Below are positions 7,547-15,983 of a stretch of 17,424 nucleotides of DNA, in pieces; the stretch's first letter is position 1; every line of letters begins with the position of its first letter. Both the position numbers and the translations under genes were made by a program. Origin of the DNA: Bdellovibrionales bacterium (GTDB taxonomy: Bacteria > Bdellovibrionota > Bdellovibrionia > Bdellovibrionales > UBA1609). The stretch spans positions 1 to 17,424 of the forward strand of contig JANQSX010000125.1 of the NCBI GenBank assembly GCA_028279085.1, given 5' to 3'. Below the pieces are notes generated by a model, which was not told where the DNA came from, did no database searches, and saw nothing but the letters and a program-made list of their open reading frames with translations.

Positions 7547-8960
7547 AGCTTAGACCTCCAAAAATACGACTTTTATTTGTGTAAATTCCTATATCTTCTT
7601 TTGTTTGTTTAAAAGAAAAAGGGAAATCGGAAAAAATAAGATCACCTGAAATAAATATAGAAAAAGAGTTGTCAAAAGTCAGTGAGCTATAAAATGAGAA
7701 CAAAAAGTACTCTTTTAATAAATGGTAGATAAGGCGGGCTTTAATTTTAGCTTCGTATTGTTTATTAAACTTTATACTATGAGTTATTCCTGTACTGGCT
7801 GCTCTGGAAAACTGAAATAGATCATCACGAAAAAACTCTTGTTTTATACCGGGGAAAACTTTTTCTAAAGTATTTTCCCGTTTATCTCCCAGAAGAAATT
7901 GATGTGTATAGGATACGTGTAGGGTCGTTTCCTCCAAAGGATCTTTTACATGAATTTCCCCTTTAACTGAACTATGTAATTCTGTTTGATGTTGGAAGAA
8001 AATCTCTGAAACATCCTGCAAATCATGTATTTCAGGGTGGTTATAGGTTAATGAAACTTTTAACCGGTAATTTGTGTTCTGTAATTCATCACTACTGGAA
8101 TCGGTACTTGCTAAATCCAATCCTCCACTTAGCAAATGATGTTGTAAAATCACAGGTGCTAAAGGAAACCTCTGTTCATATCCTGTTTTATGGTTACCTT
8201 TTAGTTCTTTAGAACCATCCATAATAAATTGACTTTTTACTCTTATCTTGTTCATAGGTTTATAAGAATAGGCTATATAAAAATCTTTATAGGAAGCTTT
8301 TGCTCCCAAAGAAAATTTTAATAAGTCTTTCAGACCTAATTCTTCTTTAACAATAAAAAAAGGTTTAATAGTGTTTTCTTCTAGATTTGTGGAAGAAGGA
8401 GGAGCTGTAAACCATGGGTTGTCGGAAATTAATTTACCGTTTTTACTTTCAAAAGGGGGGGTGGAGTCGGGAATAAAAACACCGGAGCCGAAAAGTGTTA
8501 TTTGTCCTTCTTCATAATTGAACTCTCTGAAAATTCCGGTCAATCCTGCCCACTGAGGTCGTAATGTATCATCAGCGTAAGATGGCTGCCATAGACCTCT
8601 ATTCCAAAATTGATCAGCCCAATCCCATTGTATTGGCTTTCTACCTATAATCCATTGTCCGTTTGGCACTGTGAATTTTAAACTGAGATTGGAAGGACGG
8701 AAATAATGGTAGTCTTCAGTAATACTATAATCGTAAGTTGTTTTTATCTCAAATACAGGATGAATAATGTTTAAATTGGCACCTGCAAAATACCGAAAGT
8801 AATCTTCAGTAAAAAAATTCATAGCATGTGTTTTTATTTGCAAATTATATAATTCTGTCTTATCTGTTTCTCCTTTTTCAGAAGGCCATGGAAAATCAGC
8901 CCTTCCGGTTAGAGGAAATAAAAGGAACAGTAGAAAAAAGAGGGTAGAAAAGGGGGACAT
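7536..8960 (-). CDS. Outer-membrane beta-barrel, partner of paralogue A
   Basis: A 474-residue exported protein with a signal peptide (cleavage probably after GRA, residue 21). Alternating strand patterns run through the mature part, and the C-terminus, GGLSYDF, ends in Phe as outer-membrane barrels recognised by the BAM complex usually do. It is paralogous to the 476-residue barrel at 9447. Shared landmarks in the same order are W-x-x-x-[DE]-x-[FI]-W-x-x-G-L-W-Q (111-125), GLTG (139-142), VFIPD (161-165), NPWFTAPPS (181-189) and YSYKPMN (231-237). It is the first gene of a leftward operon and overlaps the following helical-protein gene by 11 nt. An AGGAG core (minus strand, 8978-8974) lies 13 nt before the ATG, rather far. 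It may be a porin, a secretion pore or an anchor; the sequence does not say which. Confidence 0.75.
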   Translation of the reverse strand: MSPFSTLFFLLFLLFPLTGRADFPWPSEKGETDKTELYNLQIKTHAMNFFTEDYFRYFAGANLNIIHPVFEIKTTYDYSITEDYHYFRPSNLSLKFTVPNGQWIIGRKPIQWDWADQFWNRGLWQPSYADDTLRPQWAGLTGIFREFNYEEGQITLFGSGVFIPDSTPPFESKNGKLISDNPWFTAPPSSTNLEENTIKPFFIVKEELGLKDLLKFSLGAKASYKDFYIAYSYKPMNKIRVKSQFIMDGSKELKGNHKTGYEQRFPLAPVILQHHLLSGGLDLASTDSSSDELQNTNYRLKVSLTYNHPEIHDLQDVSEIFFQHQTELHSSVKGEIHVKDPLEETTLHVSYTHQFLLGDKRENTLEKVFPGIKQEFFRDDLFQFSRAASTGITHSIKFNKQYEAKIKARLIYHLLKEYFLFSFYSSLTFDNSFSIFISGDLIFSDFPFSFKQTKEDIGIYTNKSRIFGGLSYDF

Positions 8961-9446
8961 TACTGTTAATAAACTCCTGCTTAAAAATCAATTTGGAAAC
9001 AAATAGTCACAATTTAGTAAAATATGGTCACTTTTTATCGCTCTGCTTTAAATATCTGTATTTTTTAACCTGTCTGTTTAATATTATTTAATATAAAAGT
9101 TAGTTATTTTAGTTGTTTATTTCTTTATTTCTTTATCTCACTCTTTTCTGTCTTATTAATAAGGTGCATTTCTCTTTTAACTATATTATATTACTGTAAA
9201 TTTTTATGTTATTTAGCAATAATGACTCTGTTTTTACTTATTATTAAAAAAAATGGACGAATTGTAAAATTTTTATTGATTTTAATATTGTTAAAAAAGC
9301 TATGAAATGTAATTTTTTTATACTTGTATATTTTCCAGCATATTGAAGTCTGCAATTTATCTGTATCTTTTGGTAAATTTTGTTTTCATATAGGCTGTAT
9401 TTTCCATAAAACCGGTGTTAAATAAGACCTTTTTTAAGGGAGGAAA
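8961..9446. promoter_or_regulatory. Divergent AT-rich control region between paralogous operons
   Basis: These 486 bp hold no convincing gene on either strand. They separate two operons that point away from each other and must carry both promoters. The DNA is very AT-rich, with pyrimidine-biased stretches such as repeats of TTCTTTAT near 9120-9136. TATACT (9319-9324) and TATATT (9327-9332) are possible -10 boxes for the rightward operon, but neither has a recognisable -35. GTCAC recurs at 9006-9010 and 9027-9031, 21 bp apart, near the leftward gene. The length is generous for two promoters, so upstream binding sites or a small RNA are possible but not shown. Confidence 0.5.
9436..9443 (+). 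promoter_or_regulatory. Strong Shine-Dalgarno of the rightward barrel gene
   Basis: AAGGGAGG ends 3 nt before the ATG at 9447. It is the strongest ribosome site of the rightward operon and fixes the start of the barrel gene. Confidence 0.7.
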
Positions 9447-10877
9447 ATGTTGCATATTTTCTTAAAAAAGAAACATATCCTTTTTATATGTTTTTTTGTG
9501 TTTTTACCTGAATCACAAGCTCAGTTAGATTTGTCGTTTGGATATTCTTCTTATCTTACTCATACGGATTTGGAGGGGCAATTAAATCACTATGTTGATC
9601 TTGGATTGGATTTTAAATCTTATAAAGATTTTGATTCCTGGTCTTATGGGGCTGAGGTAACGTCTTTATTTTTCCTGGATGAAAGTAATCAACATTATTT
9701 ATCAGTGCCTGATTTATTTGTGGCTTATTACTTACCTAACATTGTTGGTGATTATAATTTTAGTTTTGCTTTAGGTAATCAGAAGAAATTATATAGTAAA
9801 GGGGTTCAAAAAAAATCTGAGACAGGACAAACTTCTACGGAATCCTGGAGTTTTATGGATGAAATATGGGGCTTGGGTTTATGGCAAGGTAGAATTAATT
9901 GGGATTATTTTCAATCTAAACAGAAAGGTTTAGTTGGTTCTTTTTTTACTATTGAAAAAGGTAAATGGCTATTTACTCTTTTTTTGTCCGGCTTGTTTTT
10001 TCCGGATCAGGAGCCTTATGTTGATATTAACAAGGGAGATATTCAATCGAGGAGCCGTTGGTTTATTTCTCCTCAATCTAATTTTGTTATTTTTAGCCAG
10101 AGATTTGAGGCTCTTTATTGGTTACAAAAACCTTATTTGAAAAATGTGATTTTAAATGACAGTTTAGCCGTCCGTCTTCGTTTTGGAAGTCAGGATAGTG
10201 ATTGGTTTAGTTTAGCTTATGCCTATAAACCGATTAATCAAACTTACTTTAAAATAGATGGAGGTTTTTCTATAGATAAAAAGGCAGTGAATAGTGTTAT
10301 TCAATATCAGTCTTTTAAACATTCTCTTATTTCAATGGATTTTGGATTGAAAAGAGATTTTTTTAAAACAGTTTTTTCAGTTATTCATGAAGTTCCTCGT
10401 CGACCGAAAGTGCCGGAGGATTGGATTGTGCCTGTGTTGCCACAAGCTCTCTTTTTTTCTTCTCACTTTGAATTGAATTTTGAAAAATATTTTTTTCCTA
10501 TTCAGTTAATAAGGTTTAATTTTATTTATTCTCAGTTTGTTAATCCAAAAAATACAGAACTTGAAAAGGATAATCAGATTTCATTAGATTTAAATGTTAA
10601 TCGGTTTAAGCTATATCACGGCTTTGCTCTTTCTGCTTATAGCCGGCAATTTACATGGAAGAGTCAATCTTTTTTAGTAGGTGTTAGTTATTGGCACTCT
10701 ATTCCCGAAAAAGGAGACTGGTTAAATGCATCATTTAAATGGCATTTTACTTCTCATTTCAGTTTAGAGTCTGATATTAATATTTTGGGTGTTGGTAATA
10801 CAAAGAAACAGGGTTTCTTTAATTCATACAAACATAATGATCGTGTAAGAGTTAAGGTGGTTTATGAGATTAATTAA
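9447..10877 (+). CDS. Outer-membrane beta-barrel, partner of paralogue B
   Basis: A 476-residue exported protein with a lysine-rich signal peptide (cleavage likely after SQA, residue 25). The mature chain is built of alternating amphipathic strands with many aromatic residues, typical of a barrel of about 16-18 strands. Landmarks shared with the barrel at 7536-8960, in order: ESWSFMDEIWGLGLWQ (132-147), GLVG (161-164), LFFPDQ (183-188), SRWFISPQS (203-211) and YAYKPINQ (258-265), followed by a similar [IF]-x-[IM]-D-G. The C-terminus is VVYEIN, without the terminal aromatic seen in its paralogue. A strong Shine-Dalgarno precedes the start. It overlaps the following lipoprotein-like gene by 14 nt, so the two are almost surely co-translated. 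The module is probably functional, since both frames are intact. Role unknown. Confidence 0.75.
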   Translation: MLHIFLKKKHILFICFFVFLPESQAQLDLSFGYSSYLTHTDLEGQLNHYVDLGLDFKSYKDFDSWSYGAEVTSLFFLDESNQHYLSVPDLFVAYYLPNIVGDYNFSFALGNQKKLYSKGVQKKSETGQTSTESWSFMDEIWGLGLWQGRINWDYFQSKQKGLVGSFFTIEKGKWLFTLFLSGLFFPDQEPYVDINKGDIQSRSRWFISPQSNFVIFSQRFEALYWLQKPYLKNVILNDSLAVRLRFGSQDSDWFSLAYAYKPINQTYFKIDGGFSIDKKAVNSVIQYQSFKHSLISMDFGLKRDFFKTVFSVIHEVPRRPKVPEDWIVPVLPQALFFSSHFELNFEKYFFPIQLIRFNFIYSQFVNPKNTELEKDNQISLDLNVNRFKLYHGFALSAYSRQFTWKSQSFLVGVSYWHSIPEKGDWLNASFKWHFTSHFSLESDINILGVGNTKKQGFFNSYKHNDRVRVKVVYEIN

Positions 10878-13407
10878 TTTAGGATTACTTTTATTACTTG
10901 CCTGTATAGGACTTGGCTGTAATTTGCGTATAGGAGAAAAGGTTTCTTCTAACAATATCGAAGGTTTTTCAGTTGGTTGTTTAAATGGCATCAATAAGAA
11001 AGTGGAGTTGTACAAAAAAGGTCAACTTACTTCTGAGCAGATTAACCAGGTATCTAATTGTTTAAAAACCGCTTTGATTCTTTTTAAAGAGCGTGTTCGT
11101 GGTAGAAAAAAAGGAGAATTCACACCTAATGAATTAAGAAAGTTTATTCAGGATTTGTTTCTGCAAGATAAAACTATTAATGATGCTCTTTTACGGCAGA
11201 TGATACGGTTGAAAACAGTTATTATCGGCGGACCGGAGGATAAATTAACAGAAACGGATATTACACGTTTTATTACTTTTATAGAGGTGCTAACAAAAGA
11301 AGCTGTTTTTTTTCAACCCTATATTCAAGCATTTAATGCTCCGTACGATAAAAGGCAATTGAGTGATAAAATTCGTTTAAACACTATTGAAAAGGATTTA
11401 AAAAAATCAATAGGTCGTATTTCCATTTTTTTGAACAATTTTTCCAATCCATATTTTATTACGGATATAAAAGCTCTTTTGCGGGAAATCAATGTCTTTT
11501 TCAACTATAGATATAATCATTTGGATCAAAAGTTTGCTTTTTTTTCGGCTTTTAAACAATTTATAGTAGGTGGTTCAGATACAGTTATTCAACCAAGTGA
11601 GTGGGAAGATGTTTTATTAGGTTATGTTTATCTTATTTCTATTGGGGTGAATTACTCTCTTTTAAAAGAGCATAGTGCTCTTATCTCTCCGGAAGGAACT
11701 CAATATATTTCTGTGATCTTTAATGATTTGCTGGAATTTTTATCTCTTTCCGTGGAAAATCATTCGGGACATCTTATAGAAGAGTCTGATTTTTTAAGAT
11801 TAACTTCTAGTATGAAGTTAATAAAAATTATACCGGAAAAAATCAGAGATGAATCTTTATATAAGATATTACTTATTATGTTTGGAAAGGTTTTTAATGT
11901 GGATAAAAGTAGATATAGAGTTATTGAGCTAACATCTCATCAGATGGCAAAAATGAGAGAAATGGTACAACTTTGGAGTGGAGTACAAGCTTTTTTAAAT
12001 GATATGTTTAGCAAAAAAGTACTTAAAGAACATTTGTTGGAATCTAATGAAATGAGTTCTTTTTTTTCTTCTAAAGAAATGCTTTCTAAAGGAAAAAATA
12101 TTATCAGTCAGATGCTTTTATTAAAACCTCTTTATAGGGAAGGAAGAAAAATACACCTTTCCAATGCTCTATTTAGAGTTGATTCAGAACATCAATTGAT
12201 CCGTGAAGGAGTGAAGGACCTCACAAAAACAGACAATGCAACTGTTTCATCTAATAAAGAGAATCTAGATGTGGAAACAACAGACAGTGTGGATAAAAAG
12301 AAAATGAATTATTTTAAATCTTCTTATTCTTTAGATTATAAAAACCTGACAATCTATAATTTATATTATCTGATAGCTACAATGCTAAGAAGTGGATATG
12401 AAAAAAACTATCCGGAAAGTCCTGGTATGATTCAAGAAGAATTAAAGAATTTTTTTATTGATTTTAACCCTATTGCAGAAGACATGGGTTGGTTCCAAAA
12501 AACAGAAGGACGAACTTTAGCTGAAGGAGAAGCGGAATTTATGGCGGCGAATATGCTCATAACCACCACAAAAGGTTTTAACCTGGATTGGAATGAGGAG
12601 GAATATCTCACATCTAATGAAATTACAGAATATATAGCTTATGCATTTTCTTTCGGGTTTTCTATGCAAGAGTTGGAAAAGATCATGTTACGTAGATGTG
12701 GAAATAATAATGGTCATTCATCGTCACATAATGAGGATCAATCGGAAGAGATGAATAAATATGCTATAGATTGTGTACGGGTGTATCTGATACCCGCTTT
12801 GAAAAAGATAATGAATAATATGCCTGATTTTCAAAAAGTTGTGGAAACAATGAGTGAAGAGCAAAAAAAGAATTTTGCGGAATCTCTGATCCATATTTCT
12901 TATGAAACAGAACAAGAGTATCAGGATGCAATTTATCTGAATCGTGGTAATTTTAAAAATATTATTATGGCATTGTATTTTGTGGAAACCACAATAAATC
13001 GCTATGACTTAAACGGGGACTTGGTTGTGCAACATGATGAAATATGGGCTGCTTTTCCTACTTTTGAAGGTTATTTATCTCGTGTGTTAGTCCATTTGCT
13101 TTGTCGGGAATCAGGTGATTTAGGAGAGGCTGTATATGCCTATGTTATTCAAAAGGAAGCTTTACCTACAAGTAAAGACTTAGCGTTTTATGAGAAGTGG
13201 TATGCAATTGCAGAGCTTAGTTTGCATGATATTTTAAAAAGCTGGAATATGAAATATTGGGATTTATTTTTGGATCGTATACAGCTCACACGAGTTTTTT
13301 CCACTATTATTAAAGGATTCCTTGATAAGAAAAAAGAGAGAATTTCTAAAGAATGTCCTATGCCTTCAGAACCGGTAACATTTGATGATGCAACTACCTT
13401 TCATTAA
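10864..13407 (+). CDS. Large helical probable lipoprotein with EF-hand-like loops (paralogue B)
   Basis: Function unknown. It has 847 residues and a short signal sequence with two candidate lipidation cysteines: C14 (LLAC, the better lipobox) and C19 (GLGC). The mature part is helical. EF-hand-type loops: D715-x-N717-x-D719-x-x-V722-x-x-x-E726 is near canonical except that position 6 is Leu; D575-x-N577-x-E579-x-x-L582-x-x-x-E586 is a second. Degenerate versions with the same position 8/position 12 pattern end at E90, D132, E246 and D309. The 743-residue protein carries counterparts at most of these places. Residues about 448-480 are a polar linker that may split the protein into two halves. 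AAGGTGG lies 3 nt before the ATG, inside the barrel gene. The 3' end overlaps the convergent gene by 14 bp. That it binds calcium and docks on the barrel is inference. Confidence 0.74.
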   Translation: MRLINLGLLLLLACIGLGCNLRIGEKVSSNNIEGFSVGCLNGINKKVELYKKGQLTSEQINQVSNCLKTALILFKERVRGRKKGEFTPNELRKFIQDLFLQDKTINDALLRQMIRLKTVIIGGPEDKLTETDITRFITFIEVLTKEAVFFQPYIQAFNAPYDKRQLSDKIRLNTIEKDLKKSIGRISIFLNNFSNPYFITDIKALLREINVFFNYRYNHLDQKFAFFSAFKQFIVGGSDTVIQPSEWEDVLLGYVYLISIGVNYSLLKEHSALISPEGTQYISVIFNDLLEFLSLSVENHSGHLIEESDFLRLTSSMKLIKIIPEKIRDESLYKILLIMFGKVFNVDKSRYRVIELTSHQMAKMREMVQLWSGVQAFLNDMFSKKVLKEHLLESNEMSSFFSSKEMLSKGKNIISQMLLLKPLYREGRKIHLSNALFRVDSEHQLIREGVKDLTKTDNATVSSNKENLDVETTDSVDKKKMNYFKSSYSLDYKNLTIYNLYYLIATMLRSGYEKNYPESPGMIQEELKNFFIDFNPIAEDMGWFQKTEGRTLAEGEAEFMAANMLITTTKGFNLDWNEEEYLTSNEITEYIAYAFSFGFSMQELEKIMLRRCGNNNGHSSSHNEDQSEEMNKYAIDCVRVYLIPALKKIMNNMPDFQKVVETMSEEQKKNFAESLIHISYETEQEYQDAIYLNRGNFKNIIMALYFVETTINRYDLNGDLVVQHDEIWAAFPTFEGYLSRVLVHLLCRESGDLGEAVYAYVIQKEALPTSKDLAFYEKWYAIAELSLHDILKSWNMKYWDLFLDRIQLTRVFSTIIKGFLDKKKERISKECPMPSEPVTFDDATTFH

Positions 13408-14680
13408 TATCGGAGGCAATAACATCATGGCCTAACCAGCAAAAAGGTTGTTTATGTTGATAAATTTCCTGAAGTATTAAACTGCCACAACTTTTGAATA
13501 AGATTTCACTTAGAAAAGGAGTGATACTTTGCTGGGGATCCTTATGAAGGTTAGCTAAAGTTTTTGAAGTGTGAAGCATTTTTTCCATGTGCTCAGCACT
13601 ATTATGCTGTGGCCATTTTTCAAATATAGATTGTTTTTTAATAGCTTCCGCTTCAAAATATTTTTTTGTTGTATCCATAATTGTGTGAAAAGCATTTTCT
13701 ATCATTTTTTCTAAACAATGAGATACAATTTGTTTACCGTTTTTTCCTCCATCTTTTTTTAGAGCTCCTAAAATTGTGTACAGAGGAATTTCCACTCCTG
13801 GAAAAACAGCACTAGACTTAGTTAATATTTCCGGTACATTAAATACACAAGTTTGTATGCCTTCGTTAAAAAATTCTTCGGAGATTTTTTCTAATTCCAA
13901 TTTAGCAAAACCTTGTAAATAAGGTGCATAGCTTTGCCAGTGGTATTGATTTCCTACTAATACTTCTGTGCCGTGATAACTGTAAGCTGTGTAAAAAATT
14001 TTCCGATTGGCTTTATTTAGTGTTTCTCTTAAAGATTGACTCAGTTCCAATAGGTGTCGGTAAGTTTGAGCGGTGACTTCGTTAAAATTTTTTTCACAAA
14101 GCCATCCTAGATCTGAATTCCAAAAAGTTTCGGAAGAAAAAAAGCGAGGCCCTACTCCTTTTAAAACACGATTGAGAACCGGTAATAAAATTTTTGTACG
14201 AGGTACTCCTCCTGCCATTGTGTGAGCAATAAGTACATTACCTTGCTCAGGTAATATTTGTGCTAACTCACTTAGCCATTGTTCCGTTCTTTGTCGGAAA
14301 GAATTAATTGCTTTTTTTCTAGATTCTTCCATTAGGTCTTTATTAAGTGAAGCATCCGCCCATTCCTTTAGTTTAATATTTTGGCATAGATCAACCGGTC
14401 TTTCTCCTGAATGAGAAGGTTCCATATCAAAACCGGCTTCTAAAGGAATATTTATAAAAGGTTTTGGTTGAGACTCTAGTTCCTCTTGAGTAAGCTTTCT
14501 TAATTTTCCTTCTGAATCCCGTCTGCCTACTGTGGAGTAAATTACTTTCATTCCTTTGGCTTTCGCTGATTGGATAAGTCCACTGACATATCCACCTGGA
14601 AAAACTTCTCCAAAAATTACCAAGGTATCTGAATTATTAAACTCTATATTTTTAATTTCTCTTATAGCTTGTAATTTCAT
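13394..14680 (-). CDS. Conserved Rossmann-like protein, possibly FabMG-type enoyl-ACP reductase
   Basis: A 428-residue cytoplasmic protein without signal peptide or membrane helix. The N-terminus has a beta-strand and glycine-rich turn (DTLVIFGEVFPGGYVSGLI, 18-36) followed by MKVIYSTVGRRD (44-55), a layout that suits dinucleotide binding. Other conserved-looking blocks are NVLIAHTMAGGVPRTKILLP (148-167) and AYSYHGTEVLVGNQYHWQ (232-249). Y251 and K260 form a Y-x8-K pair, the spacing used by FabV-type enoyl-ACP reductases. From memory the sequence resembles proteins annotated as the FabMG family of enoyl-ACP reductases, which would put it in fatty acid synthesis; I hold this at about 0.4. GAAAGG (minus strand, 14695-14690) lies 9 nt before the ATG, and a TATAAT is at 14711-14706. 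It is the second gene after the aminotransferase, 89 bp away. Confidence 0.6.
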   Translation of the reverse strand: MKLQAIREIKNIEFNNSDTLVIFGEVFPGGYVSGLIQSAKAKGMKVIYSTVGRRDSEGKLRKLTQEELESQPKPFINIPLEAGFDMEPSHSGERPVDLCQNIKLKEWADASLNKDLMEESRKKAINSFRQRTEQWLSELAQILPEQGNVLIAHTMAGGVPRTKILLPVLNRVLKGVGPRFFSSETFWNSDLGWLCEKNFNEVTAQTYRHLLELSQSLRETLNKANRKIFYTAYSYHGTEVLVGNQYHWQSYAPYLQGFAKLELEKISEEFFNEGIQTCVFNVPEILTKSSAVFPGVEIPLYTILGALKKDGGKNGKQIVSHCLEKMIENAFHTIMDTTKKYFEAEAIKKQSIFEKWPQHNSAEHMEKMLHTSKTLANLHKDPQQSITPFLSEILFKSCGSLILQEIYQHKQPFCWLGHDVIASDINER

Positions 14681-14724
14681 TTGTTACTGCCTTTCTTTAA
14701 GATTTATTATATTGTCTGCCTCTT

Positions 14725-14751
14725 CGTCATTCCGGCGCAGGCCGAAATCCG
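14725..14751. repeat. GC-rich REP-like palindromic element
   Basis: In otherwise AT-rich spacer DNA, ATTCCGGC (14729-14736) and GCCGAAAT (14741-14748) form an 8-bp inverted repeat with one mismatch around GCAG. CGTC precedes it and CCG follows. The form recalls the dispersed CGTCATTCC...GGAATCC palindromes of many bacterial genomes, such as the Neisseria dRS3 type (ATTCCC-N8-GGGAAT). It lies between the aminotransferase stop and the next gene's start. Neither strand has a T-run after the stem, so it is not a standard terminator, though as RNA it could protect or separate the two messages. Confidence 0.5.
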
Positions 14752-14769
14752 TAAATAAATAAGAAAACC

Positions 14770-15942
14770 TCAAAAATGCTTGTTAATATAATCATTCCAT
14801 TTTGAAAAGAAAGTTTCCACATCTTTTTTGTTAATGAGCTTAGGATCTAAAGAATGTAGTTCCATAGCGAGGCATTTCAATCCTCTTTTTAGATCAGAAA
14901 TGGACAGATCTCCTAAATGGCCTACTCGTATAATTCGTCCTTTTAGTTGTCCTTGTCCTCCTCCAAAAATCACTTTATGTTTTTCTTCAATTTGTTTTTT
15001 CAGTTTTACTCCATCAATGTGTTTTGGCAAAGCGATGCTGGTTACAGAGGGAGAAGGGGGGTGGCCAAATACAGTTAAGCCTAAATTTTTACAAAACTGT
15101 AAAGTCATTTTGGAAAGTGTTTCACTTTTTTGAATCAGTTTGTTGAGTCCTTCTTTTTGTTCCAGTGGTGAAAGAAACGAATAGAGCGCCCTAATAAAAC
15201 TGACATTAGTACTGAAAGCTGTCTGCCCTTGGGTCTGAGCTTTGTTTTCTTTTTTGAGATCTAAATAGTATACAGGTAGTTTGGATTTTTCGTTAAACCT
15301 CCATGCTTTTTGAGATAAAGCAATAAAAGACATTCCCGCTGGAAGACAGAAAGATTTTTGAGACCCTCCAATCATAATATCGATATTCCATTTGTCCATC
15401 GGGATATTCACCGCACCCAAGGCGGAGATAGTATCTAAGATAAACAAGGTATCCGGTTGATTGTTAATCAAATTAGCTAATTCCTGAACAGGATGTAAAA
15501 CTCCTGTACTAGTTTCACAAGCCTGTGCCAATACGGCTTTAATATGAGGGTTATTCTGTAAAATAGTATGGACTTTTGTAGGAGAAATAGCTTCACCCCA
15601 AGGAGCTTCTATTTGTAGCACCTTTAGCTTATAAGAAGTTGCCATTTCCACCCACCGTTCTCCAAATTTTCCGGCAGAAAGGGCTAATACAGTATCTCCA
15701 GGAGATAAAGTGTTTAAGAGAGAGGCGGCCATTGCTCCCGTTCCTGATGAATTGAGGATTAATACCTCTTGTTCTGTCTGAAAGATTTTTTTTAATAAGA
15801 CTTTCACTTCTTTTAAAATATCTACAAATTCCGGCGAGCGATGATGAATCATGGGTTCTGCAAGTGTTCGTAACAGGAATGAGGAAGCGGGAACAGGACC
15901 AGGGGTAAGGAGTAGAAAGTTTGTATGAGTGTTTTTATCCAT
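14770..15942 (-). CDS. Class V PLP aminotransferase (alanine/serine-glyoxylate type)
   Basis: A cytoplasmic pyridoxal-phosphate enzyme of fold type I, class V, nearest the alanine-glyoxylate / serine-glyoxylate / ureidoglycine-glyoxylate aminotransferases. In numbering from the chosen start (390 residues): LTPGPVP (12-18) and MIHHRSPEF (31-39) at the N-terminus, SSGTGAM (65-71) for the phosphate, HxETSTG-like CETSTGV (142-148), D170 in ILDTISALG for the pyridine nitrogen, K196 in GGSQKSF as the Schiff-base lysine, and R338 in IIRVGHLG for the substrate carboxylate. The frame opens 17 codons earlier (15993), but those residues are atypical and would lie at or upstream of the likely transcription start, so I take the ATG at 15942. 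Its exact donor and acceptor cannot be told from the sequence. It is divergent from holA. Confidence 0.88.
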   Translation of the reverse strand: MDKNTHTNFLLLTPGPVPASSFLLRTLAEPMIHHRSPEFVDILKEVKVLLKKIFQTEQEVLILNSSGTGAMAASLLNTLSPGDTVLALSAGKFGERWVEMATSYKLKVLQIEAPWGEAISPTKVHTILQNNPHIKAVLAQACETSTGVLHPVQELANLINNQPDTLFILDTISALGAVNIPMDKWNIDIMIGGSQKSFCLPAGMSFIALSQKAWRFNEKSKLPVYYLDLKKENKAQTQGQTAFSTNVSFIRALYSFLSPLEQKEGLNKLIQKSETLSKMTLQFCKNLGLTVFGHPPSPSVTSIALPKHIDGVKLKKQIEEKHKVIFGGGQGQLKGRIIRVGHLGDLSISDLKRGLKCLAMELHSLDPKLINKKDVETFFSKWNDYINKHF

Positions 15943-15955
15943 AATGTTATCTTTT

Positions 15956-15983
15956 TTGACAAAAAGTATGGTAAGACCATAAT
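15956..15983 (+). promoter_or_regulatory. Sigma-70-type promoter of holA
   Basis: Perfect TTGACA (15956-15961), a 16-bp spacer and CATAAT (15978-15983, 5 of 6). Transcription would begin near 15990, about 20 nt before the holA ATG. This is the best-formed promoter in the window. Confidence 0.65.
15967..15981. promoter_or_regulatory. Operator-like dyad inside overlapping divergent promoters
   Basis: TATGGT-AAG-ACCATA is a perfect 6-bp inverted repeat with a 3-nt centre. It sits between the -35 and -10 boxes of the holA promoter and overlaps both its -10 and the edge of the proposed minus-strand -10. A protein bound here would block both directions. No regulator gene is visible nearby. Confidence 0.45.

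Noticed and set aside
9006..9031. GTCAC direct repeat, two copies 21 bp apart
   Set aside because: Five bases are too short to call an operator with no further support; mentioned only as part of the control region.
14556..15133. Plus-strand frames at 14556-14762 and 14828-15133
   Set aside because: Antisense shadows of the Rossmann-like and aminotransferase genes.
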